Positions 23,975 to 33,328 are shown, numbered from the stretch's first letter. The stretch is DNA of 64,000 nt from Yinghuangia sp045039925 (GCA_045039925.1 CP108400.1:4836001-4900000), one strand, 5' to 3'. Notes: generated by a model from the sequence alone, not told the origin. Program-made: numbers and translations.

Positions 23975-25492
23975 GGGGGCGGAGGCCTCCGGGAACAGCA
24001 GGAAGCCGTCGGCGACGAGCGAGCGCAGCGGCCCGGGTACGGCGTCGCGCAGGGCGACCCGGTCCTCGCCCAGCAGTTCGGCGATCGCGTCGACGATCGC
24101 CCCCGCGGTCAGGCGTCCGTCGCTCGCGCCCGCCAGCGCGGCACCGACCGTGTCCACGCGGTCCGCACGGCACATGCCGCGCTGCTGCCGGAGCACGACG
24201 TACTCCGGGTCCTCGGCGCCGGGTTGGCCGGTCTGCTCCTGGAGGACCGCGGACGCGAGGCGGAACGCGGTGCCGAGGAGCGCCGCGTCGTCGTGCGAAC
24301 GCAGCGCGTCCTGGCGGCGGAACCACGCCGCGATCTCGGCGCCGAGCGGCTGCTCGACGGCGTGCGGCCACTCCTCGATGTGCGCCACCGGCCGTTCGGC
24401 CCCGGACTTGTGCAGCGAGATCCAGCCGAAGCCGACGCCTTCCACGCCGTCGCGCTCGAACGTGTCGAGCCACGCGTCGTACCGGGCGGCGTACTCCGCG
24501 CTCTGGTGGTCGCCGGCGTCGCGCAGCCACAACTCGGCGTACTGGGCGGGGTCCTGGACCTCGCGCTGCACGACCCACGCGTCGCAGCCGGTGGGGGCCA
24601 GCCACGCGCGGAGGCGGTCCTGCCAGTCCTCGCCCTTGACGTGCTGCCAGTTCGCCAGCAACTGGCAGTAGCCGCCGTCCGCGAGGTGCGCCGGTGCGTC
24701 GGCGACCAGGCGCCGGCAGATCTCGTCGCCGGGCAGGCCGGCGTCACGATAGGTGAGCCTCCTGGCCGGGGCCTCCCCCGCACCCCCGAGGCCTTGCGGC
24801 GAGATCACGAAGGGCGGGTTCGAGACGATGAGGTCGAACGTCTCGCCCTCGACCGGCTCGAACAGACTCCCTTCGGCGAGGCCGACGTTGGCGATGCCGG
24901 ACAGCGCCATGGTCAGGCGGGTCAGGTCCAGCGCACGCCGGTTGACGTCGGTCGCGGTGACCGCGCGGGCGTGCCGCGAGGCGTGCAGGGCCTGGACGCC
25001 GCAGCCCGTGCCCAGGTCGAGGACGCGGTCGGCCGGCTCGCGCACGGTGATGCCGGCCAGCGTGGTCGACGCGCCGCCGATGCCCAGCACGTGGTCGGGG
25101 CGTACCGGACCGGACACGCCGCCGATGCCGCTGCCGAGGTCGGAGACGACCCACCAGTCGGTGTCGGCCTCGCCGTACGGGCGGATGTCGACGAGCGCGT
25201 GCACCTCGTCGCCGTCGCGCGCCAACAGGCCGCCCGCGACCGCCTCGTCGAAGGGCAGCGCGGTGCGTGCCTGGGAGAAGGGCACCCGGGTCTGGAGCAG
25301 GAACAGCCGGATCAGGGTCGCGAGCGGGCCGCCGTCGCCGTGCAGGGAACGCAGGGCGGGGACGGTCTCGCTGCGCGAGAGGGCGCCGTACGCCTGGGGT
25401 CCGAGCGCGTCGAGGCACCCGTCGACGGTGTAGTCCGCGTCGGCCAGCGCTTCGCGGAGCCGGGCCACCTGGGAGGAGTCGTGCATGGTCAC
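23972..25492 (-). CDS. RsmC/PrmA-like class I SAM-dependent methyltransferase
   Basis: 506 aa, start GTG at 25492 (VTMHDSSQVARLREAL). An N-terminal wing-like region (about 1-150) precedes the Rossmann fold: motif I VLDLGTGCGVQALHA, TATDVNRRALDLTR, and motif IV VSNPPFVISP, the NPPF signature of enzymes that methylate exocyclic amines of nucleobases or glutamine. RsmC-type enzymes modify 16S rRNA guanine. A further C-terminal 170 residues are specific to actinobacterial members. Conserved neighbour of topA and hppA in Streptomyces. Its precise substrate is not deducible. Confidence 0.88.
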   Translation of the reverse strand: MTMHDSSQVARLREALADADYTVDGCLDALGPQAYGALSRSETVPALRSLHGDGGPLATLIRLFLLQTRVPFSQARTALPFDEAVAGGLLARDGDEVHALVDIRPYGEADTDWWVVSDLGSGIGGVSGPVRPDHVLGIGGASTTLAGITVREPADRVLDLGTGCGVQALHASRHARAVTATDVNRRALDLTRLTMALSGIANVGLAEGSLFEPVEGETFDLIVSNPPFVISPQGLGGAGEAPARRLTYRDAGLPGDEICRRLVADAPAHLADGGYCQLLANWQHVKGEDWQDRLRAWLAPTGCDAWVVQREVQDPAQYAELWLRDAGDHQSAEYAARYDAWLDTFERDGVEGVGFGWISLHKSGAERPVAHIEEWPHAVEQPLGAEIAAWFRRQDALRSHDDAALLGTAFRLASAVLQEQTGQPGAEDPEYVVLRQQRGMCRADRVDTVGAALAGASDGRLTAGAIVDAIAELLGEDRVALRDAVPGPLRSLVADGFLLFPEASAP

Positions 25493-25619
25493 GGGACCAT
25501 CCTGCCTCCTGCGGGCCGACCTGCCGGACCGCGACGGGCCGTTCGCCCCCGGGCGCGTCCGCGACGGGGGTGAACGGTCAAGCGTTCGGTCGGGCGTTCG
25601 GTCGTGTCTACAGCCGCGT

Positions 25620-26399
25620 CTACGGCCGGGCGGAGGCCGAGGTGGTCGACGACTTGGAGGGCGACTTGGACGGCGACGCCGAGGACGACGCCGACGGCGA
25701 AGTGGAGCCGGACGCCGTGGCGGAGGGCGACGGTGTGTCCGCCGGGGGGACGGGCGGCGAGGCGGGCGGCTGGTCCGTCGCCGGATCCGCGGGCGGGGCG
25801 GGCGACGTCGCCGGCGTGGCGTCGGGCGGGGCCGCGGGGCCGCTCACGCAGTTGGGAACAGCGGCCAGTGCCTTGCCCAGTGCGCCCTGGTGGAGCTTGT
25901 CGAGCGCGGCGCGCGACACCGTGATGGAACTGGTGATGCTCGGCTCCAGCGCGCGCAGGGCGTCCGCGAACGCCTTCTGGTCGCCGGTCGGCAGTTCCTC
26001 CAGCTTGGTCTTCACGGCGGTCCACCCGGCGGCGGTCGCGCGCAGATCGCCGGTGAGCACCTGCAACTGGGCCCGGCCGTCCTTGATCTCCGGCGGCCCG
26101 GCCTTGTCGAGGGAGGCGGCGAACGCGGTGTTCGCCTCGGCGAGCTTGGCGACGTCGCCGACAAGCCGGGTCTTGAGGGCCTCGGGCGCCTCGTTGGGGA
26201 CCACGGTGCCGATGTCGTCCAGCGCCGTCTTCGAGGCGTCGATGCGGCCGGTGACGTCGGCGGTGCAGACCTGGTTCGCCCAGTCGGCCAGCTTCTTCGT
26301 GTTGTCTTCGCCGTCGTCGCCGCATCCGGCGGTCAGGACCATCACGGCGGCGGCCAGGGCCGCGAGTGCGGGGGATATCGCCGGGGTCTTACGTGCCAC
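25620..26399 (-). CDS. Small secreted lipoprotein with Ser/Pro-rich tail
   Basis: 259 aa from a GTG at 26399. The signal VARKTPAISPALAALAAAVMVLTAGC ends in a lipobox. The mature part is a predicted helical bundle of about 150 residues (ADWANQVCTADVTGRIDASKTALDDIG...), with two conserved-looking cysteines (VCTAD and VPNCVSG). A disordered tail rich in Ser, Pro, Ala and Lys ends the protein. Lies between the methyltransferase and hppA on the same strand, an order kept in Streptomyces as I recall. No catalytic motif seen; function unknown. Confidence 0.85.
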   Translation of the reverse strand: MARKTPAISPALAALAAAVMVLTAGCGDDGEDNTKKLADWANQVCTADVTGRIDASKTALDDIGTVVPNEAPEALKTRLVGDVAKLAEANTAFAASLDKAGPPEIKDGRAQLQVLTGDLRATAAGWTAVKTKLEELPTGDQKAFADALRALEPSITSSITVSRAALDKLHQGALGKALAAVPNCVSGPAAPPDATPATSPAPPADPATDQPPASPPVPPADTPSPSATASGSTSPSASSSASPSKSPSKSSTTSASARP

Positions 26400-26484
26400 G
26401 CTCGTCTCCGTGTTCGCATCGCCGTACCGCGTCTGCCGGCCCCTGCGGCAGGGCCCGCGGCAGTCCGAGGGTGGCATACGACAC

Positions 26485-26524
26485 GGACGGAGGGCGACGC
26501 GGTCCACCGCATCGCCCTCCGTCC
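26485..26524 (-). terminator. Intrinsic terminator after hppA
   Basis: Long stem: 13 bp (GGACGGAGGGCGA and complement) plus a further 4 bp (GCGG/CCGC) around the loop TCCA, about 63 nt beyond the hppA stop. Confidence 0.8.
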
Positions 26525-26587
26525 CGGGTCCCGGCGGGCCGTCCCGACGACCTGTCAGGTCACCGGCCCGGCACGACCCGCCGCAGG

Positions 26588-28981
26588 TCAGCCGCCTACC
26601 GGAGTTGCGTCCTGGGATTCGCTCTCCGGTGTGCCCACGGCGATGGACTTGCGCTTGCTCCACCACACCGCGCCGACGATGACGACGATCGCGAAGACGG
26701 CGATCCCCGCGCGCAGCCCGTCGCTGGCGTCCGCGCCGATGGTGAGCTTGACCACCGCGGGGGCGATCAGCAGCGCCACCAGGTTCATCACCTTCAGCAG
26801 CGGGTTGATCGCGGGCCCCGCGGTGTCCTTGAACGGGTCGCCCACGGTGTCGCCGATGACGGTCGCGGCATGCGCGTCGGAGCCCTTGCCGCCGTACGTG
26901 CCGTCCTCGATCGTCTTCTTCGCGTTGTCCCACGCACCACCGGAGTTGGCGAGGAACACGGCCATGAGCGTGCCCGCGCCGATCGCACCGGCCAGGAACG
27001 CGCCGAGTGGTGCGATGCCGAGGGCGAACCCGACCGCAATCGGGGCCATCACCGCCAGCAGGCCCGGTGTCGCGAGTTCGCGGAGCGAGTCGCGTGTGCA
27101 GATGTCGACGACGCGGCCGTACTCCGGCTTCTCCGTGCCATCCATGATCCCGGGCCGGGTGCGGAACTGCTCGCGCACCTCGAACACGACCGCGCCCGCG
27201 GCGCGCGAGACCGCGTTGATGGCCAGGCCGCTGAACAGGAAGACGACCGCGGCGCCGAGGATCAGGCCGAACAGGTTGTTCGGCTGCGAGATGTCGAGGC
27301 TGAACGACAGCGCCTCGAGGCGCGACATGCCCGCGTTCGCGCTCTCGCCGACTTCGGCTCGGGCCGTCTCGACGGCGTCCCGGTACGAGCCGTACAGCGC
27401 CGTGGCGGCGAGCACGGCGGTCGCGATCGCGATGCCCTTGGTGATGGCCTTGGTGGTGTTGCCGACCGCGTCCAGGTCGGTGAGGACCTGCGCGCCCTCG
27501 CCCTTGACGTCGCCGGACATCTCGGCGATGCCCTGCGCGTTGTCGGACACCGGCCCGAACGTGTCCATCGCGACGATCACGCCGACGGTGGTGAGCAGGC
27601 CGGTGCCGGCGAGGGCCACCGCGAACAGCGCGAGCATGATGATGCCGCCGCCGAGCAGGTACGCGCCGTAGACCGCGATGCCGATCAGCACGGCCGCGTA
27701 CACCGCGGATTCCAGGCCGAGCGAGACGCCCGACAGGATGACGGTCGCCGGGCCGGTGAGCGACGTCTTGACGACGTCCCTGACCGGGCGGCGCGACGTT
27801 TCGGTGAAGTAGCCGGTCAGCTGCTGGATCACGGCCGCCAGCGCGATGCCGATGAGGACCGCGATCAGGGCGAACACCCGGGGGTCACCGGAGTGTTCGA
27901 GGATCTCCCGGCCGGTGGCCGTGGTGTCGGAGAGGCCTTCGAGCTCGGAGAACTTGCTCGGCAGGTACACGAACGCGGCGATGCCGACCAGCACGAGCGA
28001 GATCAGCGCGGACAGGAAGAACCCGCGGTTGATCGCCGTCATGCCGCTGCGGTCCCCGGCGCGCGGCGACACCGCGTAGATGCCGATGACCGCGGTGATC
28101 ACGCCGATCGCGGGGACCATGAGGGGGAAGACGAGGCCGGCGTCGCCGAACGCGGCCTTGCCGAGGATGAGGGCCGCGACGAGCGTCACGGCGTACGACT
28201 CGAACAGGTCGGCCGCCATGCCCGCGCAGTCGCCGACGTTGTCGCCGACGTTGTCCGCGATCGTGGCGGCGTTGCGCGGGTCGTCCTCGGGGATGCCCTG
28301 CTCGACCTTGCCGACGAGGTCGGCGCCGACGTCGGCGGCCTTGGTGAAGATGCCGCCGCCGACACGCATGAACATGGCCAGCAGGGCCGCGCCGAAGCCG
28401 AACCCTTCGAGGACCTTGGGCGCGTCCTCGCGGTAGATGATGACCACGAGTGCGGCGCCGAACAGGCCGAGGCCGACGGTGAACATGCCGGCGACACCGC
28501 CGGTGCGGAACGCGATCCGCATCGCGGTGTGCGACGCCTCGGGCCCGGTGCCGCCGGCGCGGGCCGCGGCGGCCACGCGCACGTTGCTGCGGACCGCGAG
28601 CCACATACCGGTGTAGCCGGTGATCGCGGAGAACACCGCGCCGACGAGGAAGAACACGGAGCGGCCGATGCGTTCGTCCCAGCCGTCGGCGGGGAGCAGC
28701 AGCAGCAGGAAGAAGACCCCGACGGCGAAGAGCCCCAGGGTGCGGAACTGGCGGGTGAGGTAGGCCGAGGCGCCCTCCTGGACGGCCCCGGCGATTTCCT
28801 TCATCTTCGCGGTGCCCTCGTCGGCGGCGAGCACCTGGCGTACCAGGCCCGCCGCGACGCCGAGGGCGGCCAGCGCAATGACCGCGACCACCACGACGTA
28901 CGTCAGATCGGCACCGGCGACCTCGGCGGTCCCCGGTGCCGCGGTGACAGTTGCGAGTTCGGTGAGTTGGAGCCCGGACAT
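26588..28981 (-). CDS. hppA: K+-independent H+-translocating membrane pyrophosphatase
   Basis: 797 aa with about 15-16 membrane segments. The pyrophosphate-binding signatures DVGADLVGKVEQGIPEDDPR and DNVGDNVGD are intact. At the position separating the two subclasses the sequence reads GNTTKAITKG; Lys here marks the K+-independent H+-pump type. It couples PPi hydrolysis to proton export at the cytoplasmic membrane, recycling PPi from biosynthesis and supporting the proton gradient. Start ATG at 28981 (MSGLQLTELATV). The upstream region is strikingly AT-rich (29041-29130), suggesting strong or regulated promoters. Confidence 0.96.
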   Translation of the reverse strand: MSGLQLTELATVTAAPGTAEVAGADLTYVVVVAVIALAALGVAAGLVRQVLAADEGTAKMKEIAGAVQEGASAYLTRQFRTLGLFAVGVFFLLLLLPADGWDERIGRSVFFLVGAVFSAITGYTGMWLAVRSNVRVAAAARAGGTGPEASHTAMRIAFRTGGVAGMFTVGLGLFGAALVVIIYREDAPKVLEGFGFGAALLAMFMRVGGGIFTKAADVGADLVGKVEQGIPEDDPRNAATIADNVGDNVGDCAGMAADLFESYAVTLVAALILGKAAFGDAGLVFPLMVPAIGVITAVIGIYAVSPRAGDRSGMTAINRGFFLSALISLVLVGIAAFVYLPSKFSELEGLSDTTATGREILEHSGDPRVFALIAVLIGIALAAVIQQLTGYFTETSRRPVRDVVKTSLTGPATVILSGVSLGLESAVYAAVLIGIAVYGAYLLGGGIIMLALFAVALAGTGLLTTVGVIVAMDTFGPVSDNAQGIAEMSGDVKGEGAQVLTDLDAVGNTTKAITKGIAIATAVLAATALYGSYRDAVETARAEVGESANAGMSRLEALSFSLDISQPNNLFGLILGAAVVFLFSGLAINAVSRAAGAVVFEVREQFRTRPGIMDGTEKPEYGRVVDICTRDSLRELATPGLLAVMAPIAVGFALGIAPLGAFLAGAIGAGTLMAVFLANSGGAWDNAKKTIEDGTYGGKGSDAHAATVIGDTVGDPFKDTAGPAINPLLKVMNLVALLIAPAVVKLTIGADASDGLRAGIAVFAIVVIVGAVWWSKRKSIAVGTPESESQDATPVGG

Positions 28982-29040
28982 GCGTCCTCCATCGCGAGGG
29001 ATGTTTCGGACTGGCTTCTCAGACGGGCGCGAGACGATCT

Positions 29041-29130
29041 TTTACAACGTGAATGGGAGTGTATGCAAATGATCAAGAACACACCACGGTAATCTTCATG
29101 ATCATATCGAATTATGCATAAAATACGCGC
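29041..29130 (-). promoter_or_regulatory. AT-rich promoter region of hppA
   Basis: This 90-bp block is far richer in A/T than its surroundings. On the minus strand it contains TTGCAT, an 18-bp spacer and TAAAAG, as well as a TATGAT hexamer. Two TGATCA palindromes form an inverted pair ATGATCA (29069-29075) and TGATCAT (29099-29105). No gene fits here. Confidence 0.45.
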
Positions 29131-29258
29131 ACTACGCCGCGATTCGGGGCAATCCCCGGGTAAACAGGTTTTGCGCCGCCGGAATCGGGATAGCGGCGGG
29201 CGTTGCGGCGCCCGGTCGGGCGAGCCACAACTGGCCGCAACCGCCCACAAGCGGAGAA

Positions 29259-29298
29259 CGCGAACGGCGGGCCTTCCGTTTGGAAGGCCCGCCGTTCG
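29259..29298 (-). terminator. Intrinsic terminator after the anti-sigma gene
   Basis: Perfect 18-bp stem (GCGAACGGCGGGCCTTCC and its complement) with loop GTTT, about 97 nt beyond the stop at 29396. It separates the bldG unit from hppA. Confidence 0.8.
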
Positions 29299-29395
29299 CG
29301 GATAATTCAGTCGCCCGGAGCAGTTGTCGGTACGGCAGTCGGCGCGGCAGCCGGCACCGGGGCCGGAGCGGTCGCCCGGACCCGCCCCGCCGACG

Positions 29396-29872
29396 TCACA
29401 ACCCCAGCGTGTCGTCCCCGAGTTTGCCCTTCTCGGACGGCCACGACATACGGATACTGCCGCCGTCGGCGCCCGCGCGGACGTCGAGCTCGTCGACCAG
29501 ACCGAGGATCACGGCGAGGCCCAGCTCGCTCTCCGCGACGTCCAGGCTCGTGCCGTTCGCCCCCGGGGGGCCGGGCAGGCCGCCGGAACCGCCGGACTCG
29601 CCGGCGCCGACAACCGCGGGCTGCGGAACGGCGTCGCGGACCTCGATCGAGAACCGCCCGTCGCCGTCGTCGAGCGTCACCGTCACCGGCTCGTCCGCAC
29701 CCACCTGGCGGGTGAGGCCGACCGCGCGCGAGCACGCCTCGCCGACGGCGAGTCGCACCTCGTCCAACACGGACTCGGCGACACCGGCCCGGCGCGCCAC
29801 GGCGGCGGCGACAAGCCGCGCCGTACGGACGTGTTCGGGCAGCGCGGTGAAGCGCAGCTCGACGATGGCCAT
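29396..29872 (-). CDS. Anti-sigma factor-like GHKL ATPase-fold protein linked to BldG
   Basis: 158 aa (MAIVELRFTALPEHVRTARL). It has the SpoIIAB/RsbW-type layout: helix LDEVRLAVGEACSRAV, a beta core and a terminal LGLAVILGLVDELDV helix. The N-box Asn that holds Mg-ATP in true anti-sigma kinases is replaced (GEACSRAV), and the G1 DxGxG motif is not recognisable (EVRDAVPQPAVV). It follows bldG by 117 bp on the same strand and is likely cotranscribed, as with the S. coelicolor gene after bldG. Probably binds BldG or a sigma factor; kinase activity is doubtful on these residues. Confidence 0.85.
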   Translation of the reverse strand: MAIVELRFTALPEHVRTARLVAAAVARRAGVAESVLDEVRLAVGEACSRAVGLTRQVGADEPVTVTLDDGDGRFSIEVRDAVPQPAVVGAGESGGSGGLPGPPGANGTSLDVAESELGLAVILGLVDELDVRAGADGGSIRMSWPSEKGKLGDDTLGL

Positions 29873-29989
29873 AGATCCCCCAGCCGTACTTGCCGACGTT
29901 CCGACCGGCGGGCTATCCGGTGCGAAGCGCTACCTGGTTGAAGCGGTGGCGGGCGGAGCGCCCCTCCGCGCGAGACGGACGGGCGCGGC

Positions 29990-30331
29990 TCAGTCCGTCG
30001 CGTTGACGGCTTCCTCCACCGAGGTGTGGATGGGGAACACCTTGGTCAGACCGGTGATACGGAAGATCTTCAGGATGCGCTCCTGAGTGCACACCAGACG
30101 CAGCGAGCCCTCGTGCGCGCGCACGCGCTTGAGGCCGCCGACCAGAACGCCCAGACCCGTCGAGTCCAGGAAGTCCACACCCTCCATGTCCACGATCAGG
30201 TGGTAGCTCCCGTCATTGACGAGTTCCACCAATTGCTCGCGCAGTTTGGGGGCGGTGTACACATCGATCTCGCCGCCCACCTCGACGACCGTACGGCCGC
30301 CCTCGGTTCGGGTCGACAGGGACAGGTCCAC
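29990..30331 (-). CDS. bldG: BldG, anti-sigma factor antagonist (STAS)
   Basis: 113 aa, GTG start with GGAGGA 4 bp upstream. It is near identical in pattern to Streptomyces BldG: MDLSLSTRTEGGRTVVEVGG, DVYTAPKLREQL, and the phosphorylation motif DFLDSTGLGVLVGG with Ser57. Unphosphorylated BldG titrates anti-sigma factors and is required for aerial growth, sporulation and antibiotic production. Divergent from the helicase at 30458, so their promoters share about 125 bp. Partner gene downstream is the anti-sigma-like protein at 29396. Confidence 0.97.
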   Translation of the reverse strand: MDLSLSTRTEGGRTVVEVGGEIDVYTAPKLREQLVELVNDGSYHLIVDMEGVDFLDSTGLGVLVGGLKRVRAHEGSLRLVCTQERILKIFRITGLTKVFPIHTSVEEAVNATD

Positions 30332-30457
30332 GGATCCTCCAGCACCTTGCTATCGAGCGGTCGCCCCCCAAGGATCGGCAGCCGCCAAGGCATTCAACCA
30401 CTTATGGGCGCTACAGGACGATGAATCCCACGACTTTCGATGCGAGACTGGTGCCCG

Positions 30458-32845
30458 ATGTCGCCCAATCCACACTCCCAGGAAGACCTGTTGGACCGCT
30501 TGATCGCGGCCCACGGGCGACCCGATCGAGTGACACACGTTCGGCGCATACCCCCGCGAAGGGGCAGGCCGACCATCTGGCCCGATTGGGCGCGCCCGGA
30601 AGTCGTGGACGCTTTTCGGGCGGCCGGTATCGACCACCCTTGGGAACACCAGGCGCTTGCCGCATCGGCAGCCGCGTCGGGCCGGTCAGTCGTGTTGGCG
30701 ACCGGCACCGCCTCGGGCAAGTCCATGGCCTACCTTCTGCCGGTACTCACCGCCCTCTTGGAGGGTACCCGGGCTCCGAACGGCCGTGGTGCCACCGCGC
30801 TGTATCTGTCCCCCACGAAAGCACTCGCAGCTGACCAGATCCGGGCTGTGGACGAGCTGCGCGCCGCGCAAACGGGACTTGATCCGGTGCGCGCGGCGGC
30901 CTACGACGGCGACACGCCCGTCGATTTGCGGCGCTGGGTGCGCGGACATGCGGCGTACGTGATGACCAATCCGGACATGTTGCACCGGTCGTTGCTCCCC
31001 GCGCACCGCACGTGGTCGGCGTACCTGAAGGCGCTCAAGTACGTCGTGATCGACGAGTGCCACACGTACCGCGGCGTGTTCGGCTCGCATGTCGCCCAAG
31101 TGATCCGGCGTCTGCGCCGGGTGTGTCGGCGCTACGGCTCGGACCCGGTGTTCATCCTGGCGTCCGCGACGGTGTCCGATCCGGCCGGTGCCGCAGCCCG
31201 GCTCATCGGCGTGGAACCGGACGACATCGTGGCGGTGACCGACGACGCGTCCCCGCGCGGAGCACTCACGTTCGCCCTGTGGGAGCCGCCGCTCACCGAC
31301 CTGAAGGGCGAGCGCGGCGCCCCGGTGCGGCGCACCGCGACCGCGGAGGCGGCGGACCTGCTGACCGACCTCGTCGTCGACGGCGTGCGCACCGTCGCCT
31401 TCGTACGCTCGCGGCGCGGCGCGGAGGTGGTCCGCGTCATCGCCCGCGACCAACTCGAACGCATCGACCCCGGACTGGCCGAGCGCGTCGCGACCTACCG
31501 CTCCGGCTACCTCGCCGACGAGCGCCGCGAGCTCGAACGCGCGCTGCACGACGGCCGCCTGCTCGGCGTCGCCGCCACCACGGCGCTCGAACTCGGCGTC
31601 GACGTCTCCGGCCTGGACGCCGTCCTGCTGGCCGGCTACCCCGGCACCCGGGCGTCGCTGTGGCAGCAGGCCGGACGCGCGGGCCGCGCCGGACAGGCCG
31701 CACTCGCCGTGCTGATCGCCCGCGACGACCCGCTCGACACGTTCCTCGTGCACCACCCCGAGGCGCTGTTCGACCGCCCGGTCGAGGCGACCGTCCTCGA
31801 CCCGGACAACCCGTACGTGCTCGCCCCGCACCTGTGCGCGGCCGCGGCCGAACTCCCGCTGGAGGAAAGCGACCTGCCGCTCTTCGGGCCGGTCGCCGCC
31901 GAACTCCTCCCCGGCCTGGTCCGGCGCGGCCTGCTCCGCAAGCGGGCCTCGGGGTGGTTCTGGACCAGTGCCGAGCGCGCCACCGACCTCACCGACATCC
32001 GCGGCGCCGGCGGCCAGGCCGTCCGCGTCGTCGAGGAGGACACCGGCCGGGTCCTGGGCACGGTCGACGCCGCCGCCGCGCACAGCGCGGTCCACCAGGG
32101 CGCCGTCCACCTCCACCAGGGCGACACGTACTTGGTGCGCCTGCTCGACCTGGAGGACGACGTCGCCCTCGTGCGCCGTGCCTCGCCGGACTGGACAACC
32201 TCGGCACGTGAGAAGACCGACATCCGGATCCTCGAGGAAGTGCGGGCGGAACCCTGGGGCGAGGGCCGCCTGTGCTTCGGCTCCGTCGAGGTGACCAGCC
32301 GCGTGGTGTCCTACCAGCGCCGCCGCATCATGACGGGCGAAGTGCTCGGCGAGCACAAGCTCGACCTCCCGGAACGCTCGCTACGGACGCGCGCCGTCTG
32401 GTGGACGGTCACGCCCGACCAGGTTGCCGACGCGGGCCTCGACGACATGGACCTCCCCGGCGCCGCGCACGCCGCCGAACACGCCTCGATCGGCCTCCTC
32501 CCGCTCTTCGCGACCTGCGACCGGTGGGACATCGGCGGGGTCTCCACCGCCCTGCACCTGGATACCGGACTGCCCACGGTGTTCGTGTACGACGGCCACG
32601 CCGGCGGTGCGGGCTTCGCCGAACGCGCCTACACCACCGCCCCGGCCTGGCTCGCCGCGACCCGCGACGCCATCGCCGCGTGCGAATGCGATGCCGGCTG
32701 CCCCAGTTGCGTGCAGTCCCCGAAATGCGGCAACGGCAACTTCCCCCTCGACAAGCCCGGCGCGATCAGGCTGCTCACCGTGCTGCTGCAAGGCCACAAG
32801 CAGGAGTTGGGACGCGAGGAACCGTCCTCGCCGGGCGAGCCGTAG
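30458..32845 (+). CDS. MrfA-type DEAD/DEAH helicase with C-terminal zinc-binding domain
   Basis: 795 aa. Motif I ATGTASGKSMAY, motif II DECH, motif III ASATVSDP, motif VI QQAGRAGRAGQ, then a winged-helix region and a C-terminal domain with four Cys (CECDAGCPSCVQSPKCGNGN) like the DUF1998 domain of Bacillus MrfA/YprA. MrfA works in repair of mitomycin-type DNA crosslinks as a 3'-5' helicase. Start chosen at ATG 30458 (MSPNPHSQEDLLDRL); ATG 30440 in the same frame would add six residues, and neither has a strong Shine-Dalgarno. Monocistronic: a strong hairpin follows at 32914-32953. Conserved next to bldG. Confidence 0.92.
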   Translation: MSPNPHSQEDLLDRLIAAHGRPDRVTHVRRIPPRRGRPTIWPDWARPEVVDAFRAAGIDHPWEHQALAASAAASGRSVVLATGTASGKSMAYLLPVLTALLEGTRAPNGRGATALYLSPTKALAADQIRAVDELRAAQTGLDPVRAAAYDGDTPVDLRRWVRGHAAYVMTNPDMLHRSLLPAHRTWSAYLKALKYVVIDECHTYRGVFGSHVAQVIRRLRRVCRRYGSDPVFILASATVSDPAGAAARLIGVEPDDIVAVTDDASPRGALTFALWEPPLTDLKGERGAPVRRTATAEAADLLTDLVVDGVRTVAFVRSRRGAEVVRVIARDQLERIDPGLAERVATYRSGYLADERRELERALHDGRLLGVAATTALELGVDVSGLDAVLLAGYPGTRASLWQQAGRAGRAGQAALAVLIARDDPLDTFLVHHPEALFDRPVEATVLDPDNPYVLAPHLCAAAAELPLEESDLPLFGPVAAELLPGLVRRGLLRKRASGWFWTSAERATDLTDIRGAGGQAVRVVEEDTGRVLGTVDAAAAHSAVHQGAVHLHQGDTYLVRLLDLEDDVALVRRASPDWTTSAREKTDIRILEEVRAEPWGEGRLCFGSVEVTSRVVSYQRRRIMTGEVLGEHKLDLPERSLRTRAVWWTVTPDQVADAGLDDMDLPGAAHAAEHASIGLLPLFATCDRWDIGGVSTALHLDTGLPTVFVYDGHAGGAGFAERAYTTAPAWLAATRDAIAACECDAGCPSCVQSPKCGNGNFPLDKPGAIRLLTVLLQGHKQELGREEPSSPGEP

Positions 32846-32855
32846 ACCTGGTGCG

Positions 32856-32879
32856 GTGACCACAAACCCTCACCGGTTC
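32856..32879. repeat. Dispersed 24-bp element, copy 1
   Basis: GTGACC, AAA and CCTCACCGGTTC segments match 61596-61619 with three substitutions. It begins 11 nt after the helicase stop. Together with the preceding CCTGGTG it can form a hairpin with CACCGG, so a transcription-end role is plausible. Confidence 0.5.
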
Positions 32880-32913
32880 AAAACGTTCGTGGCCACCGCA
32901 CTGGTCGGCGGGC

Positions 32914-32953
32914 GGTTGTCGCGGCCCCGACCTGCCAGGGCCGCGACAACCGG
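32914..32953. terminator. Bidirectional terminator between helicase and Tad operon
   Basis: Perfect 15-bp stem CGGTTGTCGCGGCCC and its complement around a 10-nt loop, between convergent genes ending at 32845 and 32984. Followed by three GGGTCAGCGGGGAC-like repeats. Confidence 0.75.
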
Positions 32954-32983
32954 GTCAGCGGGGACGGGGTCAGCGGGACGGGG

Positions 32984-33328
32984 TCAGCGGGGACCCGCGC
33001 GGGCGGCGACCCGGGCCGTGCCGAACGGGCGGAGGAGCAGCGGTGGACGCGACTCGGCGACAACATCGGCGAATTCGGCCCTGAGCACACATGTGACCAG
33101 CGATGCGCCCTGCTCCTCGGCCGTCCGACGGGCCTCCGCACAGGCGTTGCCCTGGCCGACGGCCGCGTGGATCGCGGCGGACAACGCGGCCGAGTCCGCC
33201 GCGGCGGCGGCGCGGTGACGTGTCGCCACGGCCGCGCCGTAAGCCAGCATGACCATCGCCAGGCACACCGGTAGCAGCGACCAGACCGCCACCCAGACGG
33301 TCGCGGATCCCTCCTCTCCGTGTCGCAC
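32984..33328 (-). CDS. TadE/G-like secreted protein (Rv3654c family)
   Basis: 114 aa from a GTG at 33328. The start VRHGEEGSATVWVAVWSLLPVCLAMVMLAYG is a single N-terminal hydrophobic helix following a Gly-Ser cleavage-like motif, as in pseudopilin-like TadE/TadG proteins. The rest is a small soluble domain with two Cys (NACAEARR and VTCVLRAE). Last gene of the Tad operon, 41 bp after tadE. Members of this family in mycobacteria (Rv3654c) sit in the same gene order. Probable minor pilin or assembly factor. Confidence 0.82.
   Translation of the reverse strand: MRHGEEGSATVWVAVWSLLPVCLAMVMLAYGAAVATRHRAAAAADSAALSAAIHAAVGQGNACAEARRTAEEQGASLVTCVLRAEFADVVAESRPPLLLRPFGTARVAARAGPR

Noticed and set aside
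22148..25573. 1141-codon plus-strand open frame
   Set aside because: Runs in another frame over the DHA2 exporter and antisense to the methyltransferase; Arg/Gly/Ala-rich with no recognisable motif.
26366..29092. 908-codon plus-strand open frame antisense to hppA
   Set aside because: Composition (Asp/His/Arg-rich) is the mirror of hppA codons; no start signal or domain.
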